Shown one piece after another: positions 9,158-18,083 of a stretch of DNA of 64,000 nt. Position 1 is the stretch's first letter; each line of letters begins with the position of its first letter. The stretch lies in NCBI RefSeq assembly GCF_000482745.1, contig NZ_KI519494.1, forward strand, positions 1 to 64,000. The letters are read 5' to 3'. Origin of the DNA: Oleidesulfovibrio alaskensis DSM 16109 (GTDB lineage: Bacteria > Desulfobacterota > Desulfovibrionia > Desulfovibrionales > Desulfovibrionaceae). Made by a program: the position numbers and the translations under genes. The notes beneath the pieces were generated by a model, which worked only from the letters and a program-made list of their open reading frames with translations, ran no database searches and had not been told where the DNA came from.

Positions 9158-9997
9158 ATGACAACTCCGCGTATTCCACGGCAGCTTTACGGCATCATCG
9201 GATATCCTCTGGGCCATTCCATGAGCCCCTTGCTGCATAATTGGGGCTTTGAACTGCTGGGCGAGCAGGCCGCCTATATGGCTTTTCCCGTGGCGTCTGA
9301 AAAACTGGCGGAATTCATCTGCTGTGCACGTATGCTTCCTGTATCCGGGCTCAGTGTGACCATACCGCATAAGCAGGCGGTCATGCCGCTGCTGGACGCG
9401 GTGACCCCTCGTGCGCAGGCTGCCGGCGCGGTGAACACGCTTTTTTATGATGATGGAAAACTGACCGGCGATAATACGGATGTGTACGGCTTTCTGCATC
9501 CGCTGGATTTGTGCGGTACGGCGCATGCTGCCGCGCTGGTGCTGGGAGCCGGCGGGGCGGCCAATGCCGTGCTGGCCGCGCTGACTGCGCGGGGCATGTG
9601 CAATGTGACAGTGACCAACCGCAACGGCGACCGCGCCCGTATTCTGGCAGAGCGTTTCGGGGTGCGCTGTGTGGCGTGGGAGGAACGCCATGCCGTGGAT
9701 GCGGATCTTGTGGTAAACACCACACCGCTGGGCATGGCCGGAGACCGGCAGGCGCAGACGCCGCTTGATCCGGCATTTTTCAGCTCCCGGCCCGCGGGGC
9801 TGGCCTATGATCTTATATACAATCCTGCACAGACGTTTTTTCTGGCATCGGCACAGGCGGCAGGCTGGCGGGTGTTGAACGGGCTGGACATGTTTGTCGC
9901 ACAGGGGGCGGAACAATTCCGCATCTGGCGCGGTCGTGAGCTGCCCTTTGCGCAGGCACGCGCGCTTATCGCAGACGCGCTGGCTTCAGGCTGCTGA
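9158..9997 (+). CDS. aroE: Shikimate dehydrogenase (NADP+)
   Basis: Reduces 3-dehydroshikimate to shikimate in aromatic amino-acid synthesis. Family motifs: GIIGYPLGHSMSPLLHNWGF (substrate Ser pair), SVTIPHKQAV (catalytic Lys), GAVNTLFYDDGKLTGDNTD (catalytic Asp), LGAGGAANAV (NADP loop), VTNRNGDRA and NTTPLGM. The start at 9158 has an AGGA SD and gives 279 aa, a normal AroE length; the frame stays open 33 codons further upstream but that part overlaps the hisG terminator and is not conserved-looking. It is a single gene, convergent with the minus-strand gene ending at 10083. Confidence 0.95.
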   Translation: MTTPRIPRQLYGIIGYPLGHSMSPLLHNWGFELLGEQAAYMAFPVASEKLAEFICCARMLPVSGLSVTIPHKQAVMPLLDAVTPRAQAAGAVNTLFYDDGKLTGDNTDVYGFLHPLDLCGTAHAAALVLGAGGAANAVLAALTARGMCNVTVTNRNGDRARILAERFGVRCVAWEERHAVDADLVVNTTPLGMAGDRQAQTPLDPAFFSSRPAGLAYDLIYNPAQTFFLASAQAAGWRVLNGLDMFVAQGAEQFRIWRGRELPFAQARALIADALASGC

Positions 9998-10042
9998 TTG
10001 TACCGGTTTTTGCCGCGTACGCGGAGCGCAACGGAGCGGTAT

Positions 10043-10076
10043 GTGCGCCCCGCCGTCGCGTGGAGGCGGGGCGCAC
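10043..10076. terminator. Hairpin between convergent genes aroE and the NlpE-like gene
   Basis: GTGCGCCCCGCC (10043-10054) pairs perfectly with GGCGGGGCGCAC (10065-10076) around a 10-nt loop. It lacks a U-tract on either strand but sits exactly between two convergent stops, so a bidirectional role is likely. Confidence 0.6.
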
Positions 10077-10082
10077 GGGGTA

Positions 10083-10526
10083 TTACGGGTACTGTGATTT
10101 TTTCAGTATGTAGTGGGGGGCAAGGACTCCCTGCACCCTGTTGCCTTCGCGGTCCAGCAGAAAAAGCTGATTTTCGCCAACAAAGAACATCTGGTGATCC
10201 GCGGCGGCATCCAGTTCCACACGGAAGCCGTCAACCCAGCGGAAGGTGCCTTCTATCATGGTGCCGGGGTCTTCTTCTTCCTGATATTGCTGCCACCATG
10301 AATAGGTTCCGTTTGCTGCCAGTGTTACGCGCATTTCGATGCCGGGGCAGCTGGCACAGGGGATGACCCCCGCGTAAATTCCTTCCCAGTCCAGCGCGGT
10401 GCGGGCTGTATGTCCGGCGTCGGCATAGCCGGAACTTTCTGTCCGGTGTCCTTCCGGCTGCGCGGCTGCGCAGCCTCCCAGCAGAACCACCAGCAATGTC
10501 AGGCAGAGCAAGGGTATTCTGTTCAT
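10083..10526 (-). CDS. NlpE-like outer-membrane lipoprotein
   Basis: Small lipoprotein with an N-terminal signal (MNRIPLLCLTLLVVLL) and lipobox LGGC at about residues 17-20, so it is lipid-anchored in the envelope. The mature part has the NlpE/copper-resistance N-domain pattern: WEGIYAGVIPCASCPGIEMRVTLAANGTYSW, including the CxxC pair, then a second beta-rich stretch ending in LAPHYILKK. In E. coli NlpE relays surface and lipoprotein-trafficking stress and has been linked to copper; that role here is only inference. The 147-aa length corresponds to the N-terminal domain alone. It lies 15 nt after the DUF302 gene, probably in one operon. Confidence 0.75.
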   Translation of the reverse strand: MNRIPLLCLTLLVVLLGGCAAAQPEGHRTESSGYADAGHTARTALDWEGIYAGVIPCASCPGIEMRVTLAANGTYSWWQQYQEEEDPGTMIEGTFRWVDGFRVELDAAADHQMFFVGENQLFLLDREGNRVQGVLAPHYILKKSQYP

Positions 10527-10541
10527 CGTATCAATCCGTAG

Positions 10542-11003
10542 TTATCTGGTTATGGCGGAGCCGCACGCCTGTTGTACCAGACCGGCAAGCAGCCGGTCTA
10601 CGGCATCAATGGCTTGGGCGATGGCCGTAGTATCCTGAGCATTCGGGGCATTCGGGGTGTGCGGGGCTGCATGACCGGCGGAAAGCCCGTGGCGTGCCGC
10701 AGTGACGGAAAACGGCGTGTAGACTATTTCACAGCCGGAACGCGTCTCGCGCACAAGAACCTTCAGCGGCAGTTCCAGCGCCAGTGTGGGGGCCTGATTC
10801 ATAAGCGGTGTGCCCGCAGCAGGGTTGCCGAACACCACTACTTTTGTCTCCGGCATGGTCAGACCGGCGTCTTCCGCGTTCTGTTTGTGGTCAAACACGG
10901 CAAAGACGCTCATGTTACTGTCGCTGAGGGCGCTCAGAAACGCTTTCCAGACGGCAAGAGTGTCTGCGCTGCACGGAATCTGCACAATCTCTCTGGTGTC
11001 CAT
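10542..11003 (-). CDS. DUF302-domain protein
   Basis: Residues 1-110 resemble the DUF302 fold: FDHKQNAEDAGLTMPETKVVVFGNPAAGTPLMNQAPTLALELPLKVLVRE, a pattern found in many small proteins that may bind metals or small ligands; function unknown. No signal peptide is visible, so it is probably cytoplasmic. A low-complexity insert with a repeated PNA unit follows at about residues 118-123. The start at 11003 has a GAGG SD. Downstream is the NlpE-like lipoprotein, and upstream (11004-11273) is a short AT-rich intergenic region that could hold its promoter. Confidence 0.8.
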   Translation of the reverse strand: MDTREIVQIPCSADTLAVWKAFLSALSDSNMSVFAVFDHKQNAEDAGLTMPETKVVVFGNPAAGTPLMNQAPTLALELPLKVLVRETRSGCEIVYTPFSVTAARHGLSAGHAAPHTPNAPNAQDTTAIAQAIDAVDRLLAGLVQQACGSAITR

Positions 11004-11220
11004 GGTTGTTTTTCCTCGCGTTGCCGTTGGTATACCGGCATTTGCAGGTTGCGGGCCCCCCGCTGTACAGAGCGACCTTTATCCACGTTGCTGCAATATA
11101 CCCCCCCGTTATAAAAAAAGAAACATGTAAAGCAGTTTTTACGGCACTGCCGTACCCGCATGCTGCATACGCCGCCGGTGCGGGTACAGGTAATAATTTT
11201 ACAGTATGACCCTGCATACA

Positions 11221-11255
11221 AAACAGGCCGGAGGGCAAACGTCCTCCGGCCTGTT
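11221..11255 (-). terminator. Terminator of the chemoreceptor gene
   Basis: AACAGGCCGGAGG (11222-11234) pairs perfectly over 13 bp with 11243-11255. Read on the minus strand the stem is followed by TTTTGT. It lies 18 nt beyond the stop of the receptor gene. Confidence 0.88.
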
Positions 11256-11273
11256 ATCTGCTGTGTGGCGCGG

Positions 11274-13295
11274 TTATGATTTTTTCAGATTTTCCACGAT
11301 AACCTGCAGCTCGCCGGACATTTTGGCAAGCTCTTCCAGAGCCGCAGTGGATTCGGCCATGCTCTGCGTCGTTTCTGCAGTAATGTGCGCCACCTCGTCC
11401 ACAGCCTGATTTATCTGTTCCGACGCTGCGGACTGTTCTTCCGCCGCTGTGGCGATGGACTGCACCTGCGTGGCGTTGGCCTCGGCATAGGCGAGAATCC
11501 GCTTGATGGCTTCGCCGGATTCTCCGGCCAGTGTTGCGGCGTCTTCCACTGCATCCGAAGCGGATTCCATGGAGCGGATACTTTTTCTGGAAGAGTTCTG
11601 GATGGCGTGAATCTTGTCACCCACCTCTTTGGTGGCCCCGATGGTTTTTTCGGCCAGTTTGCGGACTTCATCGGCCACCACGGCAAAGCCTCTTCCGGCG
11701 TCGCCCGCGCGGGCGGCTTCTATGGCGGCATTAAGCGCCAGCAGGTTTGTCTGGTCGGCTATGTCGTTTATGACGTCCATTATCATGCCGATGCCGTCAG
11801 CCTGTGCCCCAAGCTCTGTCAGGTCCGTGGTCATCACCTGCGTTTCCTTGTGCAGAAAGTTGACCGCTGCGGCCACTTTGTCCACCAGTTCGGCGCTGCG
11901 TCCGGCTTCGCGGTGGGCGGCGGAAGCATTGGAGGCAGCCTCTCCGGAATTGCGTGCAACCTCCATGACCGATGCGTTCATCTGCTCCATGGCGGCTGCG
12001 GTTTCTGTCATGCGCGCCTTCTGGATATCTGAAGCACTGCTGATCTGGCGCGCCTGTGCTGACAGTTCTTCCGTGTTGGTGGCAATGCGTTTTACCACTC
12101 CCTCTATCTGCGATGTGGCCTGCAGAATACCGCGCCTTGTGGCCTGCAGGGCTTCCCTGCGGGCTTCTTCGGCCTGTTCGGTAGCTTTGCGGGCGCGTTC
12201 TGCCTCCTGCGTGGCGGCGCGCTCTTTCTGTTCCGTTTCGGTTATCATTTCTTTCAGCCGTGCCACCATGGTGCGCAGTGCCTCGGCAAGAACACCCACT
12301 TCGTCGCTGCGGTTGATGTCCAGCGTTTCATCCAGCCTGCCTTCTGAAACAGCGGCGGCAAATGCCACGCCCCTGCCAAGCGGACGGAATATGAGAAATG
12401 AAGCCAGCAGGTTGACCATAAGCACAGAAAGAAGCAGTGCCGTTACCGCCATGCCTATGGTGAGGTACAGATTTTCTTTTGAGTCTTTTTCAATGGCCGC
12501 AGTGCTTTCAAAGGCCAGCACTTTCCAGTTGAGACTGTCTATGTAGTACAGGCTTCCTTCATACGTCTGGCCGCCATGCGTGAACGACAGCCGGCTGGTT
12601 CCGGTGGTGCCCTGATATCTCTTCAGGTCGGGAATGACATCCCACAGACTTTTGCCGATGTCCTTTTCGTCGGGAGCCGCCATGATGAAGCCGTCGCGCC
12701 TTATGAGCAGGACATTTTTAAAATCCAGCACCTGCCGGGTGAAGCTTGTGATTTCATTCATGGCCAGATTGGCGCACAGCGTGCCGGCCACTGCCCCGTC
12801 TTTTGTTATGGGAACACCGGCGGCCATGACCAGTTCGCCGATGGAGGATGTGTAGGGCGTTGTGATGATTCTTTTTTCACCGTTGAAAATTCTTACATAC
12901 CATTCGCGGCCCAGATCTTTTGCGTTGAAGTTGCGTATCTGCCCCTTGGCCGTGTAGGTCAGCCCGTCGCGCAGGCCGTAATAAGCTTCGCTCACGTTTG
13001 TCTGCAGCATCAGGGCGTGCAGCACTGAAAGCCTGTACTCCATGTCATCGGGGGTATGAGGGCTTAACACCGGCGCAAGCATTCTCGCTGCAAGCTCCAG
13101 CGCGTTGAAGTATGTATCGGTTTTTTCCGAAACAGCTTTGCCCACGGCCGTGGCCACTGTTTCCAGCTTGATATGCTGGGCTTTGTTCGATGATTCGCTG
13201 AAGCGCTGGTATGAAACTGCGGCCATTGCGATGATGACCAGTGCGAAAAAAGATAACACACTCAGTACAATTTTATTTTTTGCACTTAACGCCAT
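11274..13295 (-). CDS. Methyl-accepting chemotaxis protein with periplasmic Cache sensor
   Basis: Transmembrane chemoreceptor feeding CheW/CheA. From the N-terminus: membrane segment about residues 9-28 ([19 protein letters not shown]), a periplasmic dCache-like ligand domain about 35-300 (with [19 protein letters not shown] and [16 protein letters not shown]), a second membrane segment about 310-332, a HAMP linker, a coiled coil, and the signalling domain with the hallmark hairpin tip [22 protein letters not shown] followed by [21 protein letters not shown] 13295 with an AGGGG SD gives 673 aa; a further upstream ATG lacks support. No C-terminal CheR-binding pentapeptide is present (ends VENLKKS). 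The ligand cannot be predicted. It is monocistronic with its own terminator. Confidence 0.95.
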   Translation of the reverse strand: MALSAKNKIVLSVLSFFALVIIAMAAVSYQRFSESSNKAQHIKLETVATAVGKAVSEKTDTYFNALELAARMLAPVLSPHTPDDMEYRLSVLHALMLQTNVSEAYYGLRDGLTYTAKGQIRNFNAKDLGREWYVRIFNGEKRIITTPYTSSIGELVMAAGVPITKDGAVAGTLCANLAMNEITSFTRQVLDFKNVLLIRRDGFIMAAPDEKDIGKSLWDVIPDLKRYQGTTGTSRLSFTHGGQTYEGSLYYIDSLNWKVLAFESTAAIEKDSKENLYLTIGMAVTALLLSVLMVNLLASFLIFRPLGRGVAFAAAVSEGRLDETLDINRSDEVGVLAEALRTMVARLKEMITETEQKERAATQEAERARKATEQAEEARREALQATRRGILQATSQIEGVVKRIATNTEELSAQARQISSASDIQKARMTETAAAMEQMNASVMEVARNSGEAASNASAAHREAGRSAELVDKVAAAVNFLHKETQVMTTDLTELGAQADGIGMIMDVINDIADQTNLLALNAAIEAARAGDAGRGFAVVADEVRKLAEKTIGATKEVGDKIHAIQNSSRKSIRSMESASDAVEDAATLAGESGEAIKRILAYAEANATQVQSIATAAEEQSAASEQINQAVDEVAHITAETTQSMAESTAALEELAKMSGELQVIVENLKKS

Positions 13296-14093
13296 GTCTG
13301 CCCCTGATGATTGCCGCAGGCACAGTGCGCCGGCGGGGGACAGGCGCTGCAACAGGCGCCTGCATATCTTTCATATAGTATGTGTGGAATGGAGAGCCTT
13401 TCACAGGCCCAGCGTTTGCTGTGTGCTGCCGTCCAAAGGTTTGCAGCAGGCGCTTTCCAAGCATGAAGCATGCCACTATATATAAGATATCAAGGAACTG
13501 TACTGTGTATTTATTGCGTATGATGCGTACTGTTATATTATGTATGCAATGGTATGAGCTCGAGCGGAATGTGTGGATATGTATTCATGGTTTGTGTGTT
13601 CCATAAAAGAAACATGACAGGTGCTTCATATGATTCAATTTGCATGCTATTGATTTTTGTGTGTCATTATTGAAACGCTAGTTCCATAATTGAAACGCAG
13701 GAGCAGATTTTTCTGTATCGTTGTTCTAATTGGCAGGATGTATGAATTTGCCATATTGCTATATTGTTTGTATTTTTTATGATGCAATGTGATTTTTATG
13801 GCAGTAGGAATATTTTTTTGAAAACTTGATGCTCGTTAATTCGATGCTGTATCGCTTCTGTGTGTATATTTTTGTTTTTGTCCTATATGTATTTTTTATT
13901 AAATATCCTGTTTTGCATTTGCGATATAGTGATTGAACTTTTTAATTGCGTACCGCTGTATTTGTTTTTGTGTGTATTCGTGCTCTGCAATTTGATGCTT
14001 TTAGCTGCTGTTGCAAATACTTTGCAAAAAAAGTAAGAAAAACGCCGCAATCACTCCGGTTGCCAAGGGGATTTTCAGCTCAGGGAGGGGGGC
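13296..14093. other. AT-rich gene-free stretch
   Basis: About 800 bp with no credible gene. From roughly 13480 to 14060 the sequence is strikingly AT-rich compared with everything around it, with many T-runs. Two copies of ATTGAAACGC lie at 13669-13678 and 13689-13698, exactly 20 bp apart. The region must hold the promoters of the minus-strand receptor and the plus-strand acyltransferase. AT-rich DNA of this kind often marks silenced or regulated surface-polysaccharide genes. Confidence 0.6.
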
Positions 14094-16070
14094 TTGCGCT
14101 ACAGAGCGGATATCGACGGTCTGCGGGCCGTGGCTGTGGCTGCTGTTCTTTTGTATCATTTTGAGGTGGGGGCGTTGGCCGGGGGATTTCTGGGGGTGGA
14201 TGTTTTTTTTGTGATCTCCGGATTTCTGATTACCGGCATTATCCTGCCCGCCGTGCAGAACAACACTTTCACCTTTTCCGGTTTTTACAAAAAGCGCGTG
14301 CTGCGTATTTTTCCTTTGTTTGCCGTGGTGCTGGCGTGCTGTTTTGCTGCCGGCATGCTTATTCTCAGCCTCAAGGAATTCCGGCAGTTTTCGCAGGATG
14401 CGGCGTATGCAGCGCTGGGCGTTTCCAATATCCATTTTTTTCTGCACACCGGTTATTTTGACTTGGCAGCAAAAGCGAAGCCGCTGCTGCATACCTGGTC
14501 GCTGGGTGTGGAAGAACAATTCTACTTCTGTCTGCCCGTGCTGCTTGTCATGCTGCGTGCGCGCAGCGTCCGCTTCCGGGCTGCGGTTCTGGGGGGGCTT
14601 GCGGCCTGCTCGCTGACCGCCATGCTCGTCACGGGACGTACAGCGCCGGACGCGGCGTTCTATCTGCTGCCGTTCAGAGCGTGGGAGCTGCTGGCAGGGG
14701 CCTTGCTGGCACTGCATACGGGGGCGGTTCATGCAGGACGCGGCAGCTTGGCGCTGCGTCAGGCCGTTTCGCTGGGCGGGGCGGCGCTCATAGGCTCCGG
14801 CATGGTGTACGCCACCCCCGCCATGCATCCCGGCTGGGTGACGCTGCTGCCTGTGGCGGGCACATGTGCTGTCATCTGGGGAGCACATGACAGCCGCACG
14901 CTGGTGAACAGACTTCTGTCGCTTTCTGCCATGCGGTTTACTGGCCGTATTTCCTATTCACTGTATCTGTGGCACTGGCCTGTGCTTGTTTTCGGTGTGA
15001 TGCTGGGAGGGCCGCTCACACCGCAGCGTACGGCGGTCATGCTGATGTTCTGCGTGGTGCTTTCGTGGCTTTCATGGCGTTATGTGGAGCAGCCGGCACG
15101 ACACAGCGAGCGCCTGCTGTCCGGCTGGCGTCCGGTACAGGTGTTTGTTCCCGTGTTGCTGCTGCTGGTGGCCGCGGGCATAACCGGCTTTGCCACCAAG
15201 GGGCTGCCGCAGCGGCTCACAGCACAGGGACGGCAGATGGAAACGCTGCGGGCATTTAAAAATACCGATGTGCAGCCGGAAAAACTGACTGTTGCCGCCA
15301 TGACGCCGCTGGGCGGAGGCAGCGGACACCCGGACTTTATCGTGTGGGGTGACAGCCATGCGGAGCACCTGTATCCGCTGTTTGTCCGTCTGGCACAGCG
15401 GTACGGTCTGCACGGGCTGATGGCCACCCATTCCAACACCATACCCTCGCTGAATGTGCAGCTGGGCGAACAGTACGACGCCGCAGTGCAGTTTAACAGA
15501 AAAATGCTGGAGGTGGTGCGCGCCACGGGTGTGCGCCATGTGATTCTGGCTGCCCGCTGGCAGGGCTATCTTGCAGCGCGCATGTTGCAGGACGGCAGCC
15601 CCGTGCCGCCGGACAGAACCGCCGGTGCGGTGTTTGCCTCGGTCGGGCAGCTGACGGCAGACCTGCGCGCCATGGGCTGTACCGTGTGGCTGGTGGAGGA
15701 TGTGCCCGGCCACGCCTTTTCTGCGCTGGATGAATTGCAGAGGCCGCTGCGGCCCAGCAATGCCGGTGAATTTGAGTCAACCGCAGCCGCTGCAGCCGAT
15801 AAAGGGCGTGCCGTTGTCGAGCGGTTTCTCGATGGGCAGGCGGCAGCGGGAGTGCAGGTTGTCCGCACACGCGCTCTCTTTCTGTCCGGTGACCGCTATC
15901 TGGCTGTACGCGGCGGTGTGCCGCTGTACAGGGATACAAATCACCTGAGCGCCCCCGGTGCCCTGCTGCTTGAAGGAGCGCTGTGGCCTGCGCTGGCACA
16001 GATAGGGACCGACCGTGTTGTGGCGCACCGCACGGCACCTGTCCTTGCCCCGCAGAACTCCCGCCCGTGA
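14094..16070 (+). CDS. Acyltransferase-3 / SGNH-domain O-acetyltransferase (OafA/OatA type)
   Basis: Integral membrane enzyme expected to transfer acetyl groups from the cytoplasm onto a surface polysaccharide. It starts with TTG at 14094 behind AGGGAGG, giving RYRADIDGLRAVAVAAVLLYHF, the classical start of acyltransferase-3 proteins with its catalytic His. About ten hydrophobic helices cover residues 1-350, with FFVISGFLITGII and HTWSLGVEEQFYFCLPVL. A periplasmic SGNH hydrolase-like domain fills about 380-650: WGDSHAEHLYP (nucleophile Ser) and DTNHLSAPGALL (Asp-His). It is a single gene next to the AT-rich region; no O-antigen cluster is in view, so the acceptor glycan is unknown. Confidence 0.92.
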   Translation: MRYRADIDGLRAVAVAAVLLYHFEVGALAGGFLGVDVFFVISGFLITGIILPAVQNNTFTFSGFYKKRVLRIFPLFAVVLACCFAAGMLILSLKEFRQFSQDAAYAALGVSNIHFFLHTGYFDLAAKAKPLLHTWSLGVEEQFYFCLPVLLVMLRARSVRFRAAVLGGLAACSLTAMLVTGRTAPDAAFYLLPFRAWELLAGALLALHTGAVHAGRGSLALRQAVSLGGAALIGSGMVYATPAMHPGWVTLLPVAGTCAVIWGAHDSRTLVNRLLSLSAMRFTGRISYSLYLWHWPVLVFGVMLGGPLTPQRTAVMLMFCVVLSWLSWRYVEQPARHSERLLSGWRPVQVFVPVLLLLVAAGITGFATKGLPQRLTAQGRQMETLRAFKNTDVQPEKLTVAAMTPLGGGSGHPDFIVWGDSHAEHLYPLFVRLAQRYGLHGLMATHSNTIPSLNVQLGEQYDAAVQFNRKMLEVVRATGVRHVILAARWQGYLAARMLQDGSPVPPDRTAGAVFASVGQLTADLRAMGCTVWLVEDVPGHAFSALDELQRPLRPSNAGEFESTAAAAADKGRAVVERFLDGQAAAGVQVVRTRALFLSGDRYLAVRGGVPLYRDTNHLSAPGALLLEGALWPALAQIGTDRVVAHRTAPVLAPQNSRP

Positions 16071-16151
16071 TGTAGTGTGTTTATTCTTGCTCTGAGGCGC
16101 ATATCTGGTATTGTTTCAGACTGATATCTCTACCTGTGCCAGGAGCTGAAA

Positions 16152-16967
16152 ATGTTTGCTACCCAAGATATTCTGTTCGCCTTCGGCCTGACGCTGTTTG
16201 CCGGTCTGTGTACCGGCATCGGCAGCGCTCTGGCGTTTTTTACCCAGAAAACCAATACAAAGGTGCTGTCTGTGGCACTGGGGTTTTCGGCGGGTGTCAT
16301 GCTGTACGTTTCTTTTGTGGAAATTCTGTCCAAAGCGCAGGATGCCCTGACGGCATCTCTGGGCAATGTGGCCGGTGCGTGGGCAACTGTGGCTTCGTTT
16401 TTCGGGGGCATCGGGTTCATTGCGCTTATCGACTATTTTGTGCCGTCGGAAGAAAACCCCCACGAGGTGCAGAAAGTTGAGGCCATGGACGACCAATGTG
16501 AGGCAGCGCGTTTTAAAAAGCTGTACCGCATGGGAATCTTCACTGCCCTTGCCATCGGTATTCACAACTTTCCCGAAGGGCTGGCAACGTTTACAGCGGC
16601 CCTGACCGATCCCCAGCTGGGTGTGGCCATTGCCGTGGCCATTGCCATTCACAACATACCGGAAGGCATTGCTGTCTCCATACCCGTCTTTTATGCCACC
16701 GGTGACCGCAGGCTGGCGTTCAGGCTGTCGTTTCTGTCGGGGCTTTCAGAGCCTGTGGGCGCGCTGGTGGGCTATCTGCTGCTGATGCCGTTTTTTTCAG
16801 ATACGGTCTTCGGCGTGCTGTTTGCGGGTGTTGCAGGTATAATGGTGTTCATTTCGCTGGATGAACTGCTGCCTACGGCAAAGGAATACGGCGAGCATCA
16901 TCTTTCCATTGCCGGTGTTGTGGCCGGTATGGCTGTTATGGCGCTCAGCCTGCTGCTGTTTATCTGA
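16152..16967 (+). CDS. zupT: ZIP-family zinc/divalent metal transporter
   Basis: Imports Zn2+ and other divalent metals across the inner membrane. At 271 aa with about eight hydrophobic segments it matches ZupT. Signature metal-site helices are present: [10 protein letters not shown] in helix IV and [10 protein letters not shown] in helix V, plus [11 protein letters not shown] hydrophilic loop (about residues 98-120) links the N-terminal and conserved halves. It has its own terminator immediately downstream (16991). A possible promoter TTGCTC-16-TATTGT lies at about 16087-16114. Confidence 0.95.
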   Translation: MFATQDILFAFGLTLFAGLCTGIGSALAFFTQKTNTKVLSVALGFSAGVMLYVSFVEILSKAQDALTASLGNVAGAWATVASFFGGIGFIALIDYFVPSEENPHEVQKVEAMDDQCEAARFKKLYRMGIFTALAIGIHNFPEGLATFTAALTDPQLGVAIAVAIAIHNIPEGIAVSIPVFYATGDRRLAFRLSFLSGLSEPVGALVGYLLLMPFFSDTVFGVLFAGVAGIMVFISLDELLPTAKEYGEHHLSIAGVVAGMAVMALSLLLFI

Positions 16968-16990
16968 TTGCGGTGGCGGACCGTTGCAGA

Positions 16991-17012
16991 AAAGCCCCCG
17001 CAAGGGGGCTTT
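16991..17012 (+). terminator. Terminator of zupT
   Basis: AAAGCCCCC-GCAA-GGGGGCTTT, a 9-bp perfect stem with a tetraloop, starts 23 nt after the zupT stop. Its right half is also part of the 31-bp direct repeat copied at 17827. Confidence 0.9.
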
Positions 17013-17029
17013 GTGTTTGCTGCAGACCG
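16999..17029. repeat. 31-bp direct repeat, left copy
   Basis: Begins CGCAAGGGGG and ends TGCAGACCG; identical over 31 bp to 17827-17857. The pair brackets about 800 bp containing the HicB-like gene. Confidence 0.9.
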
Positions 17030-17116
17030 GCCCTGTAAAACGTACCGGCCATTCTGCGGGCCTGCTGGCTCCGGTTTTCTGCTGCTCCGTATGGCCGGCA
17101 GGAAGGGGGAACGCCT

Positions 17117-17413
17117 TTATGCAGGGGCTCCGCAAACCGGTACCGCTCTCACCAGAAAGTCCCGTGAGCGGTCTATACCGTCTTCTTGCATACTTGCAGC
17201 GGCAAATGCCACAACCTCTTCGAAGGAGGCGGCAGGGGGCATTTCGCGTTGTTCCTCAGCCCGGACCTGAGCCTCAAGAGCAAGTACATCGGCTGCGTTT
17301 TCAAGTGCGTCAGCAAGGTCCTCCCCGTATGTAAAAGCCCGTGGACACTCCGCGAACCGGACAAGATAGCCACCTTCCATAGCGGGCAGAAGTGCTGCGT
17401 AATGGTTTTCCAT
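17117..17413 (-). CDS. HicB-like antitoxin (type II toxin-antitoxin family), no partner seen
   Basis: 98 aa with the HicB N-terminal partial RNase-H-like fold: MENHYAALLPAMEGGYLVRFAECPRAFTYGEDLADALENAADVLALE fits the family pattern of an aromatic start, GGY-V-F, P, T-G, and EAL-NA. HicB proteins neutralise the mRNA interferase HicA and repress their own operon. The second half, with an acidic and Ala-rich tail, does not look like a clear HTH or ribbon-helix-helix domain. No gene of the short HicA type (about 60 aa, GSHH-like motif) is visible on either side, so this appears to be a solitary member. It lies between the 31-bp direct repeats. Confidence 0.75.
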   Translation of the reverse strand: MENHYAALLPAMEGGYLVRFAECPRAFTYGEDLADALENAADVLALEAQVRAEEQREMPPAASFEEVVAFAAASMQEDGIDRSRDFLVRAVPVCGAPA

Positions 17414-17826
17414 ATCTGTTGTTTTTCCTTGTGGCAGAAGAACCGTCCCGCGAAGCCGTCAGTTTTGCTGCCGGTGCTGCGCCACATGCGTGATTCTGTG
17501 CCGCCAGCGCCGGTTGTCTGATGGAGATCCGGGCCGGAACGTGTTTGCCGCCGCTGGAAACGGGACGGCGGGCAGTGAATGAGGGCTTCCACCGGAGGGC
17601 GGGGCCGGTGGGCCTGTCTGACGGGTAACATGTTGATGATATGCTTTTTTTGCAGCAAGGCAAGAGGCTTTCAGCGGCTTTGTATAGATTATGCCTTTCA
17701 GATTTTTGCAGCACTGTCTGCAGCAGTGAGCGGCGGGCGCGAAAGGTCGTCGGCGGTTTTCCGGTGTCTTTTTGCGGCACAGGAGGGCTTGAGGTCTTCG
17801 GTGCGGAATTGTGTGCGGCGATGCGC

Positions 17827-17857
17827 CGCAAGGGGGCTTTGTGTTTGCTGCAGACCG
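17827..17857. repeat. 31-bp direct repeat, right copy
   Basis: Identical over 31 bp to 16999-17029. Here the left half of the zupT hairpin is missing, so the copy looks derived from the zupT terminator rather than functional. Confidence 0.9.
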
Positions 17858-17876
17858 CAGATGTGGGCGAAAGAAT

Positions 17877-17907
17877 AAAAAAAGGCGGCTACATTTCTGT
17901 AGCCGCC
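17877..17907 (-). terminator. Terminator of tRNA-Phe
   Basis: GGCGGCTAC (17884-17892) pairs with GTAGCCGCC (17899-17907). On the minus strand the stem is followed by seven T (complement of 17877-17883). It begins 11 nt after the tRNA 3' end. Confidence 0.9.
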
Positions 17908-17917
17908 CTGGCACTCG

Positions 17918-17993
17918 TGGTGCCGAGAGAGAGAATTGAACTCCCGACACGGGGATTTTCAGTCCCCTGCTCTACCAACTGAGCTATCTCGGC
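17918..17993 (-). tRNA. tRNA-Phe (anticodon GAA)
   Basis: Minus-strand reading gives acceptor GCCGAGA, D-arm GCTCAGTTGGTAGAGC, anticodon stem GGGGA/TCCCC with loop CTGAAAA (anticodon GAA), T-arm with GTTCAATTC, and acceptor TCTCGGC with A and encoded CCA at 17918-17920. Confidence 0.97.
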
Positions 17994-18083
17994 GTCGCGG
18001 AGACATTGTTTAAGCAAAGCGGCATATCATTGCAAGCCTTTTTTTGCCTTTTCCTGAAAAAAGTTGCCGGAACGCCCGCGCAG

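Larger units (their letters stand above)
17414..17917. other. Gene-free stretch between hicB-like gene and tRNA-Phe
   Basis: About 500 bp. No frame here has both a ribosome-binding site and a recognisable protein. The minus-strand frames immediately upstream of the HicB-like start were inspected for a HicA toxin and none was found. The 31-bp repeat copy and the tRNA-Phe terminator lie at its right end. Confidence 0.5.

Noticed and set aside
13730..13760. Sigma-54-like element TGGCAGGATG...TTTGCC in the AT-rich stretch
   Set aside because: GG to GC distance is 16 bp, incompatible with RpoN recognition.
17414..17660. Possible HicA toxin upstream of the HicB-like gene
   Set aside because: None of the minus-strand frames shows the short double-stranded-RNA-binding-like fold or catalytic His motif of HicA.
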